NCBI GenBank assembly: GCA_934501115.1
Contig: CAKSTO010000002.1
Span: 1 to 64,000 of the forward strand
Direction of reading: 5' to 3'
DNA from: an uncultured Faecalibacterium sp.
GTDB taxonomy: Bacteria; Bacillota; Clostridia; Oscillospirales; Ruminococcaceae
DNA: 64,000 bases
Shown: positions 63,160-64,000 of the stretch, piece after piece
How positions within the stretch are numbered: the stretch's first letter is position 1
Layout: each line of letters begins with the position of its first letter
Program-made: the position numbers and the translations under genes
The notes under the pieces: generated by a model
Told to the model about the DNA's origin: nothing
Databases searched by the model: none
What the model saw: the letters and a program-made list of their open reading frames with translations, nothing else

Positions 63160-64000
63160 ATGTCGATTTATCTGGATGAAAAGAACCCGGGCAAGCACAA
63201 ACCGTTTGATGATGCTTCACCGGATATCGTTGCGTATGTCCGCTATCTTGAAGTGATCGCCGGCAAGAGCGCCAATACGGCGTTCAGCTATTATTGTGAC
63301 CTTCGCGGCTTCAGTCGATTTATGAAGCGCCGCCGCGGCCTTGTGGCAGAAGACTGCGAAATGCAAAAGATCGACCCCAAGGGGCTGGACACCGCTTTCT
63401 GGGCGGAGGTCAGCAAAGAAGATGTCTACGAATATCTGTATTTTCTGAACCGTGAGTGCGGCAATAAAAAATCTTCTACCGCACGGCGTCTGGCAAGTCT
63501 GCATGGTTTCTATGATTATCTGGTCAATCAGGTCAATCTGCTGGAATTTGATCCGACAGCGGCGATCCATCCGCCAAAGCAGGATAAAGTCCTGCCAAAG
63601 TATCTGACGGCAGAGCAGTCCATGGATCTGCTGGAAAGCACCCAGACCCAAAGCGATTTCCCGGAGCGGGATTACTGTATGGTCGTTTTGTTCCTCAACT
63701 GCGGTATGCGCCTTGCAGAATTGGTCGGTATGGATCTGGAAGATATTGATCTGGAGAACCGTCAGATTCGTCTGTTCGGCAAGGGACACAAAGAACGCAT
63801 GGTCTATCTGAACGATGCCTGTGTAGAGGCGCTGCAGCTGTACCTGCATAAACGTAACACCATGGAGGGGCTTCTCCCACAGGAAAAAGCGGTCTTTATT
63901 ACCCGGCGGCGTAAGGAACGAATTTCAAATCGAAGAGTAGAACAGTTGGTGACAGGTGCGATGAAATCAGCCGGTCTGAAAGGCTTTTCCACCCACAAGC
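63160..64000 (+). CDS. XerC/XerD-type tyrosine recombinase (cut by the window end)
   Basis: The first 280 residues of a Xer-family recombinase. The N-terminal SAM-like core-binding domain spans about 15-130, and the catalytic domain starts near 145. CGMRLAEL carries the first catalytic Arg, and GKGHKER the beta-hairpin Lys. The sequence stops at FSTHK, just before the expected H-x-L-R-H box. AGAGGAA precedes the ATG, ten bases after the radA stop. It is likely a chromosome-dimer resolution enzyme, but without the dif site or C-terminus XerC, XerD or XerS cannot be told apart. Confidence 0.88.
   Translation, partial: MSIYLDEKNPGKHKPFDDASPDIVAYVRYLEVIAGKSANTAFSYYCDLRGFSRFMKRRRGLVAEDCEMQKIDPKGLDTAFWAEVSKEDVYEYLYFLNRECGNKKSSTARRLASLHGFYDYLVNQVNLLEFDPTAAIHPPKQDKVLPKYLTAEQSMDLLESTQTQSDFPERDYCMVVLFLNCGMRLAELVGMDLEDIDLENRQIRLFGKGHKERMVYLNDACVEALQLYLHKRNTMEGLLPQEKAVFITRRRKERISNRRVEQLVTGAMKSAGLKGFSTHK

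Overview
The window reads as one chromosomal stretch of a GC-rich, low-redundancy Firmicute from the Clostridia, most like the Oscillospiraceae/Ruminococcaceae (Faecalibacterium, Subdoligranulum or Gemmiger type). The reasons are the gene order (spoIIIA operon then asp23-nusB-xseAB-ispA-dxs-tlyA-nadK-argR-recN; phoH-ybeY-era-recO; queA-tgt-yajC), a SCIFF peptide with its radical SAM maturase, a tyrosine T-box leader, frequent ATGA/GTGA start-stop overlaps and good AGGAGG-like ribosome sites. The genus is inference from memory of these families; no search was run.

Layout. 1-620: the scar of an integrative element (a 19-codon gene tail, the catalytic C-terminus of a tyrosine recombinase, and short repeats). 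720-9000: housekeeping and metabolism (penicillin-binding protein, secG, rnr, oleate hydratase behind a perfect palindrome, a Tat-type 5'-nucleotidase). 9000-13000: a minus-strand tRNA-Gln, two small proteins, the SCIFF peptide, its maturase and a translationally coupled PLP decarboxylase-fold enzyme. 13000-17000: a SipL-like SPOCS/LysM protein behind a sigma-E-like promoter, azlCD and a nucleotide-sugar reductase-like gene.

17000-28350 is the main accessory block: a xanthine/uracil-type permease, a divergent MocA/YgfJ gene, and a nine-gene run for a selenium-dependent molybdenum hydroxylase (FAD, 2Fe-2S and Mo subunits, YqeC, SelD, YedF, a cysteine-desulfurase-like protein, DUF3343, an XdhC-type protein with reversed domain order, and YqeB). 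This is the known labile-selenium system in which SelD serves a molybdenum enzyme rather than selenocysteine. Together with the permease it suggests purine or related heterocycle catabolism.

28400-35000: a small DUF3873-like gene, phoH-ybeY-era-recO and ligA. 34966-39586: a complete spoIIIAA-AH operon, which with the SipL-like and SpoIIM-like genes argues that the lineage sporulates or did so recently. 39780-50292: the asp23-to-recN run (translation, isoprenoid precursors, NADP, arginine repressor, DNA repair). 50300-51940: T-box and tyrS. 51936-57600 on the minus strand: asd-dapA-dapB, a CapA-type protein, a stand-alone ACT-domain protein and an orphan PTS EIIB-EIIA. 57771-64000: queA-tgt, yajC, two membrane proteins, radA and the start of a Xer-type recombinase cut by the window edge.

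No CRISPR array, rRNA, intact insertion sequence or phage module was seen. Most genes sit in a few co-directional operons; most promoter calls are sigma-A -35/-10 pairs read by eye.
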